From CAG-791 sp002390025 (lineage in GTDB: Bacteria > Bacillota > Clostridia > Lachnospirales > Lachnospiraceae), in contig CAMNLR010000001.1 in NCBI GenBank assembly GCA_946543465.1, positions 1 through 13,619 on the forward strand: a DNA stretch of 13,619 bases, in the 5' to 3' direction. A model generated the notes under the pieces. The model was not told the origin of the DNA. It searched no databases and saw only the letters and a list, made by a program, of their open reading frames with translations. The position numbers and the translations under genes are program-made. The stretch's first letter is position 1; each line of letters opens with the position of its first letter. Below, one piece after another: positions 5,856 through 13,150 of the stretch.

Positions 5856-6284
5856 ATGGATCCCACCATTCTGATTCTGATCGCAATCATCGTTCTGATC
5901 ATCATTCTGATTTTCTATCTCAAAAAATCCAAAAAAGAAACTGCTGCAAAAGATACAAAACCGGTGATCCCCAAGGACGCCAGAACGCCGCCGGAGCCCC
6001 CTGCTGTGCCCCCCTCGGACCCCGGGCAGCCGGCTCCTCCCGTCAAGATGTCGGGAGCTCTGTATATCCCGCCGGAAATGCTGGGTGACCGCAGAAACGA
6101 GGAGGTTCGGCGCAAGGTCGATGAGACCATCCGGAATTTCGATTGGGATGCTGACGGAGGCAGAAGCGAATTCCTCTACACCCTGCAGCTCAATAAATCC
6201 GGCTGGATCTGTCCCTACTGCGAGGGGGAAAATGACAATGAAGATCCGCTCTGCATGATCTGCGGGACCAAGATCGGCGCATGA
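5856..6284 (+). CDS. Membrane-anchored protein with C-terminal RanBP2-type zinc finger
   Basis: A 142-residue protein with no named family that I recognise. Residues 4-22 are one hydrophobic transmembrane helix with almost no N-terminal tail, followed by KKSKK, so the rest is predicted cytoplasmic. Residues 35-65 are a proline-rich linker, 68-110 a small conserved-looking region (IPPEMLGDRRNEEVRRKVDETIRNF without any known motif), and 117-136 a zinc finger: W117, C119, C122, N126, C133, C136. This fits W-x-C-x2-C-x3-N-x6-C-x2-C of RanBP2-type fingers exactly. The ATG at 5856 follows GGAGG (5838-5842) with a long 13-base spacer; the in-frame ATG at 5775 has no ribosome binding site. It is first in the region containing vWA, PP2C and kinase genes and may recruit or report to them (inference). 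Confidence 0.8.
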   Translation: MDPTILILIAIIVLIIILIFYLKKSKKETAAKDTKPVIPKDARTPPEPPAVPPSDPGQPAPPVKMSGALYIPPEMLGDRRNEEVRRKVDETIRNFDWDADGGRSEFLYTLQLNKSGWICPYCEGENDNEDPLCMICGTKIGA

Positions 6285-6374
6285 TTGTGCAGGTGCTCTG
6301 CACTTGCGCAGAGACCCGGGCAGAAAAACAGTATCCTCAGTGAATAGTTAGCCATTAGACCCAAGGAGTGAAAG

Positions 6375-8198
6375 ATGTTCTGTAAAAACTGCGGACGTGA
6401 AATAGACCAGAAGACATTGAAAAAACTGATGGAACAGAAGGACGGCTCTGTTGTATGCAGTAAGTGCAGACAGCCGCTGGACAATGCGGAAATGTGCGGA
6501 GGCTTCTGGGGACTGATCGCTGCCAGTGAAGAAAAAGAGGCGGCGGAGGCAGAAACAGTCAATATGACCGTAATGCTGGATGAGAACGGGAAACCTGTGC
6601 AGATGAATCCCCGCATGCAGAACAGGTCCTCGTCTGCTATTCCCGATGCAAATCTTCGCATGTCCGCAAATGACTATTCTTCACAGAATTCACGTCAGTC
6701 ATCAGGCCCTGTGATGTACGACTCTGCTCCCTATGAGCAGAAAGCACCGGAGACCATAATACGCCGTTCCGGCGCGCGCAAGGATACGGAGCTCTGGATC
6801 ACCAGAGCGATCGCAGTTCTCCTCGGCATTGCCCTCATCATCTCCCTGGTCACCAGATGCGGCAAGTCCGATCAGCCGCAGGATGAAATGACGGAGTCCA
6901 CTGAAATTTCTGACGTTCCGGATAACAACAGTGATGCGGCTGTCACGCCTGCCGATGAGTCGGAAAAATCTCAAGGTGCTCTGGATGAAGAACCTCCGTC
7001 TAACAGCAAATTTGAGAAAGAGGATTCTCCTGCTAAATCATCCTCGGGCACAACTGAACCGAGCAGTGTTGAATCCCCATCAGGAGCAGCCGCAAGCACT
7101 GGCTCGGGCTCAGAAAAAATGTCTGATGCTGCAAACGATGGGACATCTACTCAGAATTCAGCTTCGGAGGAGAAGAGTGGGTATACTAGTGTAACCCGTA
7201 CGATTATTGTTGGTGAGAATGAATATAACATAGAGTCCGAAATAAGAAGCAATGATGAAACAATAGCCTTGAAAAGACAAGTTAAGGGAACCGGACAGCT
7301 GATTTCTGAGATTCCCGCTATCAATAATGAAACGGTTTTGGAAGAAAATTTATCCGGAACGACATATTATACCTATGAGAATGGGCTCCTCAAGACCAAG
7401 CAGGATGATAAAAACGGAGGCATTGAATATTACAGGGATCCATCACAGCCCTTAGTGGTCACCGAAATATATGATAAGGTACAAACAGTAAGAGAACCGG
7501 GGGGTCAGAAAAGGCATTATCGCTCTGTCAAAAAGACTTATAAAACCGACAGTAGTAATTCTTTTTACCTGGACCAAATAGAATACTATGGTGATAGGAA
7601 GTCAGAAACAGACTCGTTTTTGAAGATTCAATATGATGTCGATCAACATACTGTGGACGATGACGGAGATGGTTATGAAGAAACATCCATCAAAACCGAG
7701 AAATACAAATTGGCTGATGGTACATTTGCTACAATGCGCGGAAAAGGTAAAAACGAATACGAATACGATGAAATCCGTTATACGTATAAAGTACCGAATG
7801 GACAGGAGTATTTTCGACTCTCTGAAATGGCATACTATCTAGCTGGAAAACGTGCAATGGGTCCTAATGGATTCTCATATTTCCTTTGTGACTACACGAA
7901 TGAATCTACCAGAACTGATACTTTCTATACAGTAGATGGTCAAAAGGCCAATGTAAGAGCTGCTGATCCGTTCCTGTCCAGTGCAGTAATTCCTGCATTC
8001 TATTCGTTTGAGTACCCTTATCTGACCGGCATACCGAATCCGGATACGGGTACGGCCGGTGAGGCCGGCCCGAATGCCACTGCAGGACCCGGACAACCAA
8101 CAGAAAACCAGGCAGGTACCCAGCAGAATGGTACCAGTCCGACATCGATCCTCAACTCAGAACAAGTTGTTCAGCCTGAACCGGAAAATAATGAGTGA
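6375..8198 (+). CDS. Zinc-ribbon membrane protein with large predicted extracytoplasmic domain
   Basis: A 607-residue protein of unrecognised family. An N-terminal zinc ribbon has C3, C6, C28 and C31 (CKNC…CSKC). A polar linker follows, then one transmembrane helix at about 141-160 (WITRAIAVLLGIALIISLV) preceded by RRSGARK. Positive-inside bias places the zinc ribbon in the cytoplasm and residues 165-607 outside. The outer part begins with a Ser/Glu/Pro-rich stalk (165-270), then a folded-looking domain rich in Tyr and Lys (about 270-555), and ends in a Gly/Pro/Thr/Asn-rich tail. The DNA for the folded domain is clearly A+T-rich compared with both flanks. AAGGAG precedes the ATG. The topology resembles a sensor or wall-facing protein feeding the vWA/PP2C/kinase genes downstream, but no function is proven. 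Confidence 0.8.
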   Translation: MFCKNCGREIDQKTLKKLMEQKDGSVVCSKCRQPLDNAEMCGGFWGLIAASEEKEAAEAETVNMTVMLDENGKPVQMNPRMQNRSSSAIPDANLRMSANDYSSQNSRQSSGPVMYDSAPYEQKAPETIIRRSGARKDTELWITRAIAVLLGIALIISLVTRCGKSDQPQDEMTESTEISDVPDNNSDAAVTPADESEKSQGALDEEPPSNSKFEKEDSPAKSSSGTTEPSSVESPSGAAASTGSGSEKMSDAANDGTSTQNSASEEKSGYTSVTRTIIVGENEYNIESEIRSNDETIALKRQVKGTGQLISEIPAINNETVLEENLSGTTYYTYENGLLKTKQDDKNGGIEYYRDPSQPLVVTEIYDKVQTVREPGGQKRHYRSVKKTYKTDSSNSFYLDQIEYYGDRKSETDSFLKIQYDVDQHTVDDDGDGYEETSIKTEKYKLADGTFATMRGKGKNEYEYDEIRYTYKVPNGQEYFRLSEMAYYLAGKRAMGPNGFSYFLCDYTNESTRTDTFYTVDGQKANVRAADPFLSSAVIPAFYSFEYPYLTGIPNPDTGTAGEAGPNATAGPGQPTENQAGTQQNGTSPTSILNSEQVVQPEPENNE

Positions 8199-8313
8199 GG
8201 GGATTATGACCCATATTAATTATTATTGAAAGAGATCCGGTCTGTAAACGCTGTACTTGAACATTCATAACAGGCAATCAAAATAAATATCAAAATTGAC
8301 GAAGGGAGATATC

Positions 8314-9003
8314 ATGGGATCAAACCAGCGCAGTATTTCTTATGGAGTAGATGTTGTTTTCTGTATTGACGCGACAGAGAGTATGTATCCTTTTCTCGGT
8401 GTTGTAAAGGAGAATGCCCTGCATTTTTATCAGGATTTCATGCGTGTCATGGAACAGAAGAAAAAGAAGGTGGAGAAGCTGCGTGTCCGCGTCGTGGCAT
8501 TCCGCGACTATCTGGCGGACGGCCGTGAGGCAATGCTTGTGACCAATTTCTTTGATCTGCCCGCACAGTCCAAGGAGCTGGAGATGTGCATCCGCAGTAT
8601 TGAGGCAAAGGGCGGCGGAGATGATCCCGAGGACGGTCTGGAGGCACTGGCCTATGCCATCAAGTCCGACTGGAACAACAGCCCCGGCAGAAAGCGCCAT
8701 GTAATCGCCCTCTGGTCGGATGATGCCACCCATGATCTGGGATTTGGCAAGTCTGCCAAGAATTATCCCCGCGGCATGGCCGAGAACTTTGAGCAGCTGA
8801 CAGAGTGGTGGGGCAGCAAATATGCGCCGGGCATCATGGATGAGTCCGCCAAGCGCCTGATCCTGTACACCCCCAGCAAGGAGTCCTGGACGACCATCCG
8901 CAATAACTGGAACAACGTCATCCACTATGAGTCCGAGGCAGGACAGGGTATTGCAGGATTTGACTATGACCAGATTCTCAACGCAATCTCTTCTTCCATC
9001 TGA
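8314..9003 (+). CDS. von Willebrand factor A domain protein (TerY-like)
   Basis: A 229-residue single-domain vWA protein. The metal-ion-dependent adhesion site is intact: D19-A-T21-E-S23 in CIDATESM, the GGGDDPEDG loop (100-108, D104) and the WSDDATH loop (134-140). The DxTxS form and GGGDDPEDG loop resemble vWA domains found with kinases and in TerY-type proteins. There is no signal peptide or membrane helix, so it is cytoplasmic. The ATG at 8314 follows AAGGGAG (8302-8308) with a 5-base spacer; the TTG at 8296 in the same frame is disfavoured because it precedes that site. PP2C and kinase genes follow, matching the vWA/PP2C/kinase triad of Ter-related systems. The likely role is a metal-dependent protein-binding scaffold or phosphorylation target. 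The 115 bases before it contain no clear promoter. Confidence 0.88.
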   Translation: MGSNQRSISYGVDVVFCIDATESMYPFLGVVKENALHFYQDFMRVMEQKKKKVEKLRVRVVAFRDYLADGREAMLVTNFFDLPAQSKELEMCIRSIEAKGGGDDPEDGLEALAYAIKSDWNNSPGRKRHVIALWSDDATHDLGFGKSAKNYPRGMAENFEQLTEWWGSKYAPGIMDESAKRLILYTPSKESWTTIRNNWNNVIHYESEAGQGIAGFDYDQILNAISSSI

Positions 9004-9196
9004 TCTGTTTCGGGCAGGTCAATTTTGTCGATCATCGCCCGGCAGCACCGTAGGTGTTGTACCGGATGCACCGCGCATGCGCTGCTGCAGCTGCTGCAGA
9101 TGATGCCCTCAGGGGCATCACGCGTACGGAGCGCAGGACCTGCGGGCGGGTTTTGAATTGTTTTGAGAGCGGCGGCCTTCAGTGCCGCCCGCTTCA

Positions 9197-9224
9197 AAAA
9201 AGACGTGAGGAAAAAGACGTAAGG
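9197..9224 (+). repeat. Duplicated 14-bp ribosome-binding-site segment
   Basis: aaaaagacgtgagg (9197-9210) is followed at once by aaaaagacgtaagg (9211-9224), one base different. The second copy supplies the AAGGA before the PP2C start at 9235, and the first offers a similar but distant site. The rest of the 231-base gap 9004-9234 holds two unassigned inverted repeats (GATGCCC/GGGCATC at 9102-9119 and GGCGGC/GCCGCC near 9171-9189) without T-tracts, and no convincing promoter. Confidence 0.6.
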
Positions 9225-9234
9225 AAAACGCGGC

Positions 9235-10260
9235 ATGAAGACTTTTGCACAAAAACTGGATTTCAGGATACTGGTGGCCGGTGAGATGGTCCAGGACCAC
9301 GGTGAGGACAATTTTTACTCTGTCATGGGTGAAAACTGTGCGGTCGCTGCTGTTTTTGACGGCAGCGGAGGCATCGGTTCGCGCAAATATCCCAAATATA
9401 TGGACCACACGGGTGCCTACATGGCATCCCGGGCTGTCAGCGGGGCGCTGCATGACTGGTTTCATGAATCAATGGAAAAAGGCAGCAGTCTTGCCAGGGG
9501 CAGGGAAGCAGCCGCGCAGATGAAGGAGTATATGCTTCGGGCCATACGTGTTATGGGGAAGTACGGAGGGGAGACCTCCCGTATTTTCGGAACCATGGTC
9601 AAGGATTTTCCCACGACCGCCGCAATTGCAGTGGTAAGGGACACCGAGGACGGAACGGAGCTCCAGTGCTTCTGGGCGGGAGATTCCCGCGTCTATCTGC
9701 TTGACAGGAACGGCCTGGCTCAGCTCACAGAGGATGACCTGGAAGGCAAAAATGCCATGAGCAATCTGCAGTCTGACGGTGCGCTCACAAATGTCGTTTC
9801 GCTGGACAGCAGTTTTGAGATCCATTATTCAAGGCCCCTGCGCTTCCGTGAGGCAGAGGCATATTCGGTCTTTGCAGCGTCTGACGGCTGTTTCGGGTAT
9901 GTTCCCACACCCATGGATTTTGAAGATCTGCTCCTGGGTACGCTGGAGGAATCCCAGTCGGTCAACACCTTCGAGCGGAAACTGGATGAAAATATCCGCA
10001 GTATTGCCGGGGATGATTATTCACTTGCCTGGATCAGCTTCGGATACGGTGACTATCCGCAGCTGAAAGAGGTCCTGAGAGCAAGGCGGCAGCTTCTGCA
10101 GAAGGATTATATCCAGCCCATGGTGGAGGATTCGTCTCTGGAACTGCAGGAACAGCTCTGGACAAAGTACCGCGTCAGCTATGAGCGCTTTATGTCGCCT
10201 GCCGGACCGGCGCCGAACAGGCCGGAGGCAGCTGACAGACAGAACCAGTCGGGGAGGTAA
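9235..10260 (+). CDS. PP2C-family (PPM) protein phosphatase
   Basis: A 341-residue metal-dependent Ser/Thr phosphatase of the PPM/PP2C type. Metal and active-site motifs are in the right order: E24-D25-N26, D42-G43 (VFDGSGGIGSR), T127-T128 (PTTAAIAVV), G149-D150-S151-R (WAGDSRVYLLDRNG), S216-D217-G218 (AASDGCFGY) and D260-D261 (GDDYSLAWISFG). All metal-binding aspartates appear present, so it should be active. The opening block reads FDGSGG rather than the usual ADGMGG. Residues 280-341 form an extra C-terminal tail. There is no membrane segment. The stop overlaps the ribosome binding site region of the kinase gene six bases later, so the two are co-translated. It probably reverses the kinase's phosphorylation; its likely targets are the vWA or zinc-finger proteins (inference). 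Confidence 0.92.
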   Translation: MKTFAQKLDFRILVAGEMVQDHGEDNFYSVMGENCAVAAVFDGSGGIGSRKYPKYMDHTGAYMASRAVSGALHDWFHESMEKGSSLARGREAAAQMKEYMLRAIRVMGKYGGETSRIFGTMVKDFPTTAAIAVVRDTEDGTELQCFWAGDSRVYLLDRNGLAQLTEDDLEGKNAMSNLQSDGALTNVVSLDSSFEIHYSRPLRFREAEAYSVFAASDGCFGYVPTPMDFEDLLLGTLEESQSVNTFERKLDENIRSIAGDDYSLAWISFGYGDYPQLKEVLRARRQLLQKDYIQPMVEDSSLELQEQLWTKYRVSYERFMSPAGPAPNRPEAADRQNQSGR

Positions 10261-10266
10261 GGACAC

Positions 10267-11238
10267 TTGGGAGAGATAATTAACGGTTTTGATCTGATCG
10301 AACCATTACAAAGCAAAAATGCCGGTTTTTCCAGGTGGACTTTTGCAAAAAGAGGCGACCGCGTCTTTTTCCTGAAGGAATTCCTGGATCCGGTCTATCC
10401 TGTAGATGCCGTGATCGGCGAGAAGCAGATGAAGGCTCGTGTTATGGCCTGCAGGGATTTTGAGAAAAAGTGCATGGACCGCTATCAGGCCCTCAACGAT
10501 GCCTCTGACGGAAATGCGGTGAGAGTGGAGGCTTTTTTCCGGAGCGGATCGCATTATTATGTCGCTATGGAGCGTGTAGAGGCCGAAAGGCTCGGCGTCC
10601 AGGAAATCTCCCGTCTGCCCTATGAGATGAAGGTAAATCTGTGCCGTATCATTGCCCACAGCTTTATGATGCTGCACAAAAACCACATCGTCCACGCGGA
10701 TGTCAAGGAGCAGAATATCCTGGTCAAGAAGACCAAAAAGAACTCGCTCACGGCGAAGATCGTAGATTTTGACTGCAGCTTTGTGGAGAAACGCCCTCCC
10801 GAGACCGAGGATGAGCTCAACGGAGATCAGGTTTATTTTTCTCCGGAGGCCTGCCTGTTCCTCTGCGGAGAAGAGGCCAGACTGACCAGCAAACTGGACG
10901 TCTTTGCCCTGGGAATCCTCTTCCATCAGTACCTGACAGGAGAACTGCCGGGGTTCGATAGTTCGCAGTACGACTATCTGCACGAAGCTGTGCTGGACGA
11001 CCAGCCTGCGCGCATTTCTCCCCAGATCATGGAACCTTTCCGCACGATGATCACGAAGATGCTGCTGGTTGATCCCGACGAGAGATGCTCGATGGAGGAA
11101 GTGTGGGAGGTCCTGATGCCTCTGCCCTGCAAGGAATATATAGAGGCCAGGAACCGAAGGCCTTACGGTTCCGATTCGGAACCGACTGAGATAACCCGGG
11201 GCGGATTTATGTACGCAGGAGATTCTGCGTTCATGTAA
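10267..11238 (+). CDS. Divergent eukaryotic-like Ser/Thr protein kinase
   Basis: A 323-residue protein kinase domain with no membrane helix. Visible motifs: VFFLKEF with K37 as the ATP-binding lysine, the catalytic loop H143-A-D145-V-K147-E-Q-N150, the metal motif D167-F-D169 (DFD instead of DFG), the SPE motif with E194 (usual APE), and DVFALGILFHQYLTGELP, the subdomain IX region. The catalytic D145, K147, N150 and D167 are kept, so activity is likely; the Gly-rich loop is not recognisable. It starts at TTG 10267, with GGAGG at 10253-10257 and a 9-base spacer, only six bases after the PP2C stop; no ATG is nearby. It is the third member of the vWA/PP2C/kinase triad. The soluble form contrasts with membrane PASTA kinases (PrkC), so it is not the cell-wall kinase of this organism. 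Confidence 0.88.
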   Translation: MGEIINGFDLIEPLQSKNAGFSRWTFAKRGDRVFFLKEFLDPVYPVDAVIGEKQMKARVMACRDFEKKCMDRYQALNDASDGNAVRVEAFFRSGSHYYVAMERVEAERLGVQEISRLPYEMKVNLCRIIAHSFMMLHKNHIVHADVKEQNILVKKTKKNSLTAKIVDFDCSFVEKRPPETEDELNGDQVYFSPEACLFLCGEEARLTSKLDVFALGILFHQYLTGELPGFDSSQYDYLHEAVLDDQPARISPQIMEPFRTMITKMLLVDPDERCSMEEVWEVLMPLPCKEYIEARNRRPYGSDSEPTEITRGGFMYAGDSAFM

Positions 11239-11246
11239 GGAGACTA

Positions 11247-12302
11247 ATGCAGATATATTTTGCCCCTCTGGAGGGAATTACAGGATTTGCCTATCGGAAT
11301 GTCCACAGACAGTTCTTCGGAGATGCTGTCTGCAAATACTTCTCCCCTTTTGCAGCACCCAACTACACACACCATTTCAAGACCCGGGAGAGAGAGGACA
11401 TCGATCCCGCGAATAATGCGGATCTCTGCCTTGTTCCTCAGATCCTGACCAACAGGGCGGGAGATTTCCTGTGGGCGGCAGAGGAAATGTATGCCATGGG
11501 CTACCGGGAGATCAATCTGAATCTCGGCTGTCCCATGCCGACCGTGGTCAAAAAAGGACGGGGATCAGGCCAGCTTGGAGACCTGGAGGCCCTGGACCTC
11601 TTCCTGGAGGAGATCTGCCGGGGCATGGAACAGATTCCCGCAAAGATCTGCCGTGGCATGGAGCAGATTCCCGCAAAGGTCTGCCGTGGCATGGAGCAGA
11701 TTCCTGCAAGGACCTGTCCGCAGGCAGACAGTATCCCGGAGAAAATCCGCTTTACCGTAAAGACCAGGATCGGTCTGGAAAGTGCCGGCAATGCTGGAAG
11801 GCTTGTAGAAATCTATAACCGCTATCCGATCGCCGAGCTCACGGTTCATCCCAGGACACAGCGTGATCTGTACGGCGGAAAACCGGACCTGGAGACCTTC
11901 TCCATGTTTCTGGAGGAGAGCAGGCATCCGGTCGTCTATAACGGCGACATCTTTTCACTTGCGGACTTCGAGAAGATCCGCTCCCGCTTTCCTGACTGCG
12001 GCGCCTTCATGCTGGGGCGGGGGCTGATCGCCGATCCCGCGCTGGCAAGAGAACTCTGCGGGGGTGCCCCCCTTCAGAAGGAGGAGCTTCGACGCTTTCA
12101 CGATGCGGTCTTTCAGAGCCTGAAGGCAAGCCTTCCGGGACAGGCACCTCTGATGGGAAAGATGAAGGAACTGTGGTTCTACATGGGAAGAAACTTTTCC
12201 GGTGCGGACCGCTTTCTAAAAGAGATCAAAAAGGCAAAGAACGAGATCCAATACCAGTCCGCAGTCCGTGCCCTGTTTGCCAACTGCTCCTTTTCACGTT
12301 GA
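11247..12302 (+). CDS. dus: tRNA-dihydrouridine synthase with internal 33-bp repeats
   Basis: A 351-residue flavin enzyme that reduces uridine to dihydrouridine in tRNA. Motifs: APLEGITGFAYRN (6-18), the catalytic-cysteine block NLGCP (C95) with KKGRGSGQL, FTVKTRIG (169-176), TVHPRTQRDLYGG (199-211), VVYNGDIFS (229-237) and FMLGRGLIADP (254-264). The TIM barrel is complete, so it should be active. Residues 123-166 are an unusual insertion: three copies of the 11-residue unit (I/V)CRGMEQIPA(K/R) and a fourth, decayed copy (TCPQADSIPEK), between the Cys block and the next barrel strand. This makes the protein longer than the usual 310-330. AAGGAG overlaps the kinase stop, and the ATG is 8 bases after it, so it is co-transcribed with the kinase. 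A terminator follows. Confidence 0.95.
   Translation: MQIYFAPLEGITGFAYRNVHRQFFGDAVCKYFSPFAAPNYTHHFKTREREDIDPANNADLCLVPQILTNRAGDFLWAAEEMYAMGYREINLNLGCPMPTVVKKGRGSGQLGDLEALDLFLEEICRGMEQIPAKICRGMEQIPAKVCRGMEQIPARTCPQADSIPEKIRFTVKTRIGLESAGNAGRLVEIYNRYPIAELTVHPRTQRDLYGGKPDLETFSMFLEESRHPVVYNGDIFSLADFEKIRSRFPDCGAFMLGRGLIADPALARELCGGAPLQKEELRRFHDAVFQSLKASLPGQAPLMGKMKELWFYMGRNFSGADRFLKEIKKAKNEIQYQSAVRALFANCSFSR
11613..11744 (+). repeat. In-frame 33-bp tandem repeat inside dus
   Basis: Units are 11613-11645, 11646-11678, 11679-11711 and a diverged fourth at 11712-11744. Units 1-3 are nearly identical (units 2 and 3 differ at three bases), which points to recent expansion. Each encodes 11 residues, ICRGMEQIPAK or close to it. 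Confidence 0.9.
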
Positions 12303-12327
12303 CAGATGTAGTTTGTTGCGTTAAACT

Positions 12328-12360
12328 AAATGTGCTGCACAAATGGCAGCACATTTTTTT
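12328..12360 (+). terminator. Terminator after dus
   Basis: aaatgtgctgc (12328-12338) pairs perfectly with gcagcacattt (12346-12356), with a 7-base loop, followed by more T (12357-12360). It is a classical intrinsic terminator 26 bases after the dus stop, so it ends the PP2C-kinase-dus transcript. Confidence 0.85.
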
Positions 12361-12384
12361 GATTGTTGGTTAGTTATATCTAAT

Positions 12385-12402
12385 ATCCGGCTGATGCCGG
12401 AT
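12385..12402. promoter_or_regulatory. Small inverted repeat upstream of the AraC gene
   Basis: atccggc (12385-12391) and gccggat (12396-12402) form a 7-bp stem with a TGAT loop about 50 bases before the AraC-family start. There is no T-tract. It may be an operator for autoregulation or a leader hairpin. I see no convincing -35/-10 pair beside it. Confidence 0.3.
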
Positions 12403-12451
12403 CTTCTGTAGCACAGAGCAGGATTACATCAGAGAGTAAAGGACAGCACAG

Positions 12452-13006
12452 ATGGACAAATCTGATCTCCATTCTGCGGCAGCAGCACGCGTGGAACCAT
12501 ATACGGATTCTGTATATCCTGCCGGGGACGTGATCATAGAGGGCAGTGAGAAAGCAGAGACAGGTCCGGAGGCCGATCCGCATCCGGAAGAGGGCCTTCA
12601 GGATCAAACCGATTATACTGCCGCGCAGAAAGAGGTGGCAGACAGGGCCCATGAGATCATCATGACCAATCTTGAGCGCCATATCACGATCGCGGAATTT
12701 GCCCGGATTCTCCATGCGTCACCGACACAGATCAAGGTCTGTTTTCAAAAAGTCTACGGACAGCCCATCTACAGCTATGCGCGTTCACAGCGCATGGAGG
12801 CTGCTTCCAGGCTTCTCACGGAGACAGATGAATCCGTTCTGGAGATCGCGGGAAAATTCGGCTATGAAAACGGCAGCAAATTTGCCAGGGCCTTCCGGAC
12901 TGTCATCGGACTGTCCCCGAGCGAGTACCGCAGAAGAGTATTGTGGGAAAGAGAGAATCAGACCTTCGGCAGTTCGTCCGATTGGAGCCAAAAGAGTTAC
13001 GACTAA
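12452..13006 (+). CDS. AraC-family transcriptional regulator, short form
   Basis: A 184-residue regulator with the two helix-turn-helix units of the AraC/XylS DNA-binding domain: the first at about 79-100 (TIAEFARILHASPTQIKVCFQK) and the second at about 128-150 (VLEIAGKFGYENGSKFARAF), followed by the family signature GLSPSEYRR (153-161). Residues 1-55 are acidic and proline-containing and do not resemble a cupin or other ligand domain, so any signal must come through a very small N-terminal part or a partner. AAAGGA at 12438-12443 precedes the ATG by 8 bases. The next gene is a DUF6110-like membrane protein, a family often found beside heavy-metal P-type ATPases, so control of metal transport is a reasonable guess. 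Confidence 0.9.
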   Translation: MDKSDLHSAAAARVEPYTDSVYPAGDVIIEGSEKAETGPEADPHPEEGLQDQTDYTAAQKEVADRAHEIIMTNLERHITIAEFARILHASPTQIKVCFQKVYGQPIYSYARSQRMEAASRLLTETDESVLEIAGKFGYENGSKFARAFRTVIGLSPSEYRRRVLWERENQTFGSSSDWSQKSYD

Positions 13007-13102
13007 CCGGATTATTGTGACTTTTTGGAGTCGATTGAGCGAAAACTAACTCACTATCATATTTTGTATAAGGTACGGAGATACCTGAAAAAAAGCAAAA
13101 TA

Positions 13103-13127
13103 CAGATTCGTCAGAGAATCTGCTTTT
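13103..13127 (+). terminator. Hairpin with short T-run between the AraC and DUF6110-like genes
   Basis: cagattc (13103-13109) pairs with gaatctg (13116-13122) over a 6-base loop, followed by CTTTT. It could be a weak terminator of the AraC gene or an attenuator in the leader of the next gene, whose ribosome binding site is only 13 bases downstream. A TTGAGC at 13035-13040 might be a -35 box, but no good -10 stands at the right distance. Confidence 0.4.
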
Positions 13128-13150
13128 GAGTGAAAGATTGGAGGTAGATT

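Noticed and set aside
6287..6332. Terminator and promoter between the two zinc-finger genes
   Set aside because: A GTGCAG/CTGCAC hairpin at 6287-6303 has no T-tract, and the TTGCGC at 6304 has no -10 box at a usable distance, so the two genes are most simply read as one transcript.
8296..8313. TTG start for the vWA protein
   Set aside because: The AAGGGAG site at 8302-8308 lies downstream of it and serves the ATG at 8314.
9102..9119. GATGCCC/GGGCATC hairpin as terminator of the vWA gene
   Set aside because: No T-run follows on either strand; it may be structure in the message but does not look like an intrinsic terminator.
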